From contig NC_086364.1 in assembly GCF_036324505.1 (NCBI RefSeq), positions 20,320,648 to 20,384,647 on the forward strand: a stretch of 64,000 nucleotides of DNA. The letters run 5' to 3'. Below the pieces are notes generated by a model that saw only the letters and a list, made by a program, of their open reading frames with translations, searched no databases and was not told the origin of the DNA. The stretch's first letter is position 1; each line of letters begins with the position of its first letter. Positions 58,259-64,000 of this stretch are shown here, piece by piece. Origin of the DNA: Eleginops maclovinus (lineage: Eukaryota > Chordata > Actinopteri > Perciformes > Eleginopidae). The position numbers and the translations under genes were made by a program.

Positions 58259-58926
58259 GAACTTAGAAAAATATAGTATTGTTTAGACCTAAAAGTGCAG
58301 GAAGGAATAGAAATAAAATGGCTAAAGAGTAGTGAACGTAATACTTATTTCCCGCCAAAGAGCCAGTGGTTTTGTCCAGTATTGGATCAGCTGACCCCTG
58401 ATTACCTTCTTCTTCTAAAACACAACATTGATGCAGCTTTGGGAACCGTGTTCCTCCATGTGCATGAGAAGCTTTTACCCCAGGTGGTGTGAGCAGTAGA
58501 AACTGTAGGAGCATGAATAAACTGGGTGTAGTTTGAGTGTCTGCGGTGTTAAATCAACCAACCATTGTTGTAGAGATAATTACTTCAACTGTACGTACCA
58601 CGCCATGCAGGAACAGATGCAGGTTTGATGGGGGAAGAAAGGTCGTTGAGGGCGGCGTCCCTCATCGGGGAAGACTTAAGGTATAACACGTCTGAACCAG
58701 CAACCTTTCCTCTCTTTTGTCTTTCTCTCACACACACATTTTTTAGTGTTCACTTGGGAGTAGCAGAAGATGGGAGTGAGACGTGGAGGCAAATGTAGGT
58801 GGCGTGCCAAGAAGGGAAGTCAATAAATGAGGATGAAGACAGCTCAAGACAAATGGAGAAGGAGAACTAAGTGGGCACAATCCCTAAAGGTGGATAGAAG
58901 CAGGGTTTTTTTCCCAGGGATAGGAG

Positions 58927-59234
<308 letters not shown>

Positions 59235-59403
59235 ATGAGAGGATTGAGTTCTTGTGTATGAGAATGGGAGCATGTGATTGTGCTTAGTGCAGTTAGAGCC
59301 TGGGTTTCCCCCTGAGACGCTCTGCAGAGGGAAGAGATTTATCCTGACCACAATAACACACTCGTACACGGCTAGATAAATGTGGTAGCCCTTCAGATTT
59401 TCA

Positions 59404-59506
<103 letters not shown>

Positions 59507-60411
59507 CTGCGCGAGTGTAAGCATAATTCATGAAGCTCGCAGGGCAGGGCAGCGTTGTCTTGGCCTTTTAACGATTTGTCTTCCACGCCACTTTGCTAGT
59601 GTGTCTGCGTGCGTTAAAATTAATGTGGTGAGTGTGTGTTTATACGTATTCAACACACAGACTCCTAAATGTGTGTGTGTAGATGTGGCTCGGACATGTC
59701 CCCTCTCAGATTAATTGAATCCTTCAAGAGAGAAAACGGGCCCCTTAAGAGAAAGCACACGGCACCGCGGCCCCGCTACAATAAACCTGTCGGAGGTAGA
59801 CAAACGACACGCGCGCACACACATGCATGTGACGCACACACACAGCTGTCAAACGCAGGACTGATAGGCCGGTCTGTTTATGTGTGTGTGTGTGTGAGAA
59901 AACGAGCGTGCCGTGGCATGTCGACATACCCGAAGCATTAGCTAAGTCGTTCACTCTGCCAGAAACCCTCCCTTTAAGTCAAACAACAGCCTCTGACATA
60001 CACACACACACACCCACACCCACACCCACACACACACACACAGACTCTGCGTTATGTGTCAGTCTCTACCTGTCCCATTACATAAGCTTTATAATATCCC
60101 TCCCGGGCAGAACACATAGTTAGGATTTAAAATGTGCAGCGACACGTTAGAGGAGCACACGGCCGGTTTGACATGAGAGGGTAAACTCCAATCTGACCGT
60201 TTAATGTGAAGTGCTGTTAGTCAGTGGATCAGCCTGAATGTTTTAACACCTGCCTTTTTGTTTTGAAAGCACTCCAATGATTTATCGATACAACAGTAGC
60301 TTCGAAATTTGAATAACTGGCACAACTGATTTTTAATGTGCACCGACATCCCAGGGAGAGTCTCCGTTAACCGATTTCTGCCCAAAGACTATATATTTTA
60401 ATGCTAGTTAG

Positions 60412-60523
60412 TAGGGGTGGGAATCACCAGGGTCCCCACTATATATGATACTATCGCGATACTACGATATGCTAAGTATTGCGATATGGCGCATTTCTGT
60501 ATCGATTATTTCCCCCACCCCTA
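60412..60523. repeat. Small terminal-inverted-repeat element
   Basis: Starts TAGGGGTGGGAATCACC and ends TTTCCCCCACCCCTA, giving roughly 12-bp inverted ends around about 112 bp with ATCGCGATACTACGATATG inside. This fits a short hAT-type MITE common in fish (inference). Confidence 0.65.
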
Positions 60524-61531
60524 ATAACCAGTAACAAAAAGAAACCAGCAGTAAAACAGAATACATTCTAAAAAAAATTGAAATACTGAGAATTATTATT
60601 TTAAAAAATCAAAATTTTATATAATATAAATATAGATTACTGGCGTCCGTGTATCGATACATAAACGCAAAGAATGTTGATTCTGAACGGTTTAAATTCT
60701 TTAAATCTGGTATGTCCGCACTTTGCTCAACTACCTTACAGTAAAACTTAGAATTTTTAAGATAACTTGAAGAATCAAAGTCAAAGTCTGGGTTTTTTGT
60801 AATAAAAAATGAGAGGAAAAAGGGTCTGTTTACTCCACTTATTATGAAACTGTAGACCCCAAAGACTTGACTGGGCTCCTTTGGGTCTCTGGGAACATGT
60901 TGTGATAAATGTTGACATGGATTTATTTATTCATTTCCGGTAAAGAGCATTTTTTAAACCACATGAGAAATATATATCTTTCATGTGAGCTTTGTGTTTT
61001 CTCTACTTGCATGACTTTGATATTCAACTTGTCATGAGTCCAAATAAATCCAATATTTGTTTAGCTGCATGTAGATTCTGAAATGCAGCCCCCTTCTCAC
61101 ACTGGCCAATGTTTAATGTTCAGGCACATGTTGGGTTGTAGTTTTTCATAAAGATATGGAGGATGCTGTTCTACCAAAAGGAACTCCCTTCTCGGCTTTA
61201 AAGCTTTGAATGACTTTGTAAATGTCTTCAAATCTGTGGTTTGTCGTTGAACTGATCCAACAAAGGAGGTGTTAGCTGAAGGCACAAATTGGTTTGTCCT
61301 ACTCCTATCCCAGAGATGTGCTGTCAACATCCATCACATGTCTTGAACCCACGCCTGTCAGTCAGTGGCGCAGTTGGTTTGTCTTAATGCCTCTTAAGTT
61401 TATGGTGAACATTAAACCAGAAGTCGACCAACCTTGACCAACCTTGAGCGTCGAGTGCCAGCATTTGTTCCTGAATGTATGTGCATGTGTGTGTTTCACT
61501 GCAACTGTTCATGCCATTCTGTCTGAGTGTG

Positions 61532-61683
<152 letters not shown>

Positions 61684-63568
61684 TTTGTGTATGTTCTGCG
61701 CCTGTTGCGAGCGTGTTTCCATTTGCTGGTTTAGAGGAGTGTGTCAAAACAACACCTGCCATCTTCACAGGAAATTTCTGAGCAACAGCACGGCACAGCG
61801 AGACTCAAACACACACGAGAGGTGTGTTACCATCCAAATGTTGGCATTAGTTAAACATGAGAAATCAGCAAAAAGAAAAGGGTAATAACTTTGAGTTTTC
61901 TATCGTTTGGTTGAGGTGAATAAATTGAGCTTTTTATTAGCAGACTGCTCTGGTGTTGCTTGAATTCATTGAGATAGCTCCTTCAGTTGCAGGTTCCTGG
62001 TTTTGACTTGCAGAAATAAGGTCTATTTATCTTTTTATTTAATGGTTTTGCATAATTCAAAAATACACTCGCATAAATGGTTCAGGAAGAGACAACCTAT
62101 TGGGAAAATCCAAAATCTCAACCTAAATAATATTAAAAGTCCCAATATCCTATAAAACAAGATAAATATACAAACATTTCTGAAATTCAATAAGTGGTAA
62201 TAGTTAGCATTTAAGCCCATGCTGGTTCTCTTGTGTTAAACTCAAAGGTTATTTAAATGGTATTTTTTTGGGTTAGATGCTTGAAATAAGGTCTGTTGTT
62301 AACACAAGCATAAGATACTTCACGATTTTGTACGTTTACCTCCGGAGATTACATCAGAAAGGGGTGTTTATGTGGAGATTATCCTGCTGAACAAAAGTAT
62401 CATAAATGTGTGTTTGCCACAGAGCTTATTTTCTGCAATAAACACCGTTGGATTTTTGTCGGGTAATCTCTTGCAATGCTAACTTTAAGGTCGGCCTTCA
62501 AAAATATATCATCTCCACATAACTCTACCGAGCAGAGCCATTGATAATGTTAGAGGTCACATTATAAAAAAGGCTTCTAATAAAGTCCAGGAGGCGGGAG
62601 GCTGTTCCTCAGGCAGGTAATTACTGTCCATAATAGGCGCCATGCTCTATACTTAGTCACACACGTTACACCATTAACAGACCATGACATGCCTTGTTTC
62701 CGTCTTGCATTTGCATTGACATCTTACGGAAAAGTCCAACTGGTTCCTGAACTTTAAAGCCCTGTTGATAATAAGCAAAACATGTACCTGTGTTCCAGCA
62801 CATGCAAATATAATCATGCCGTAGTCCGGATTCAAAACTCAAAATGTACAATAACTTCTGTAACTGAATAATACAATGAGAACATTTACATTACCGTTCA
62901 ATTCAACATGCGGAAAGCCCACTTGGAAAAGGGTCAGAGGTGGGAAACATGTTAACTGAAACGTTTTGGATCGTTTGCTGGTGGCACAGCAAATTTAATA
63001 TTTGTATTCCAAGAAACTGTTATAGAAATATGATTCTGCACCACGTGTGTGATTACATCAACTGTATGCATCTATATGTGGCATGGGCGGTAATTTTTTA
63101 ACTGAAACTCGTCGCAGTATTTTTTCCTTACTGAATTTAGACATGTCCTAATGAGAACTCGAGACATTTCTAAGTGAAGTTGCGAAACTGAGTTCACAAA
63201 CATCACAGTTTCCTCTAAATAAGTCATAAGGCAGAAAAAAACCTAAGGACTCGTCCGTTATGAAATCAACAACACACACTCTTCAGACCACAAACGCCTC
63301 ATTCATAAAGACAGATACAAGTTTCCAGACATGTATGCCAAACCCACACACCCTTTGACCCTATATGTGGGAGTGTGTGTCCTTTTCTGCTTTGCACTCA
63401 GGATTAATGGTTACCAGTGTCAGCGCGCTGTTTAGCTGTGAAGGAGGCGAACAGCGCGGCACAGTGTTATTGTTTGAAGGTTTTTCTGGCAGGAAATAAA
63501 AACCAGAGATCAATAGAGATTCCCCCTCCAGCTAACCCTGCTCTGAGCACCACTGGTGGATAACACAG

Positions 63569-63572
<4 letters not shown>

Positions 63573-63622
<50 letters not shown>
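63573..63622. repeat. (GT)n microsatellite
   Basis: About 50 bp of GT. Confidence 0.96.
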
Positions 63623-63626
<4 letters not shown>

Positions 63627-64000
63627 TGGCCGACATTTATACCCATGATTTCTCTCTCATATTTTCAAGGCTTTTGTACATGATCCAGTTGTGTGTGTGA
63701 TTTTTCCTGCCATATCTCCGCTATGATCTGGAGATACATTTTGTACGGGAATCTGAAAATGGAGACGTGTTTGGGAGTCATAGATCGAGTTTCTTGGCAA
63801 CTTCTTTATCCCAATATGGCAAACTAACTGTCGTGTGTGTGTGTTGGGTGGGAAAGTGGTGAGGAAGGAAGGGGCTGAGAGGAAAGAGGGAGGGACGTTA
63901 TGAAAGAGTAACTGCAAAACATTTAAAGAAACATTTCCCTCTCAGCTACCATTTGGATGTTGTTTTTGGAACGAGGAGATCAAATATTTTCCTTCGGGCC

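Overview
The window is vertebrate nuclear DNA, almost certainly from a ray-finned fish (teleost). The evidence is intron-rich genes with GT-AG junctions, very dense (CA)n/(GT)n microsatellites, teleost-type interspersed repeats (L2/Rex-like non-LTR retrotransposon pieces, a V-SINE-like tail, small inverted-repeat elements), and a beta-actin and several alpha-tubulins with vertebrate exon structure. No prokaryotic features are present.

Layout. 1-16.6 kb: intergenic, with microsatellites and old repeats; no convincing gene. 16.6-21.0 kb: complete cytoplasmic actin gene (actb, + strand) with CCAAT, CArG and TATA elements, a non-coding first exon, a second CArG box in intron 1, and five coding exons giving 375 residues. 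21.0-45.6 kb: tandem array of three complete alpha-tubulin genes (+ strand), each with four coding exons giving 449 residues, at 24277-26838, 28603-31964 and 35384-39164. The second and third appear identical in coding sequence and lie on a nearly identical unit offset by 7200 bp. 42.2-43.3 kb holds a pentamer satellite. 45.9-47.5 kb: dead 5'-truncated non-LTR reverse transcriptase. 51.2-53.3 kb: promoter and 5' end of a further + strand gene. Its first 64 residues (MDGRDFGPP start) fit TNRC18, which also lies downstream of ACTB on the same strand in human. 53.3-64 kb: probably its first long intron, full of repeats.

The most striking observation is that all three alpha-tubulin genes end in a 3' UTR derived from the actin gene. 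Starting about 33 nt after each tubulin stop, the sequence matches the actb 3' UTR from about 45 nt after its stop, through the polyadenylation signal and into the flank. The simplest model is that the duplicated unit ran from inside the actb 3' UTR to just past the tubulin stop, so each duplication placed an actin tail behind a tubulin coding region. The third gene also has a duplicated promoter/exon 1 whose second copy has lost the TATA box and the splice donor. A retrotransposon fragment in intron 1 of genes 2 and 3, absent from gene 1, orders the duplications.

Actin and alpha-tubulin are the building blocks of microfilaments and microtubules. Here they are next-door neighbours on one strand and share 3' UTR sequence, which could couple their mRNA stability or localisation.
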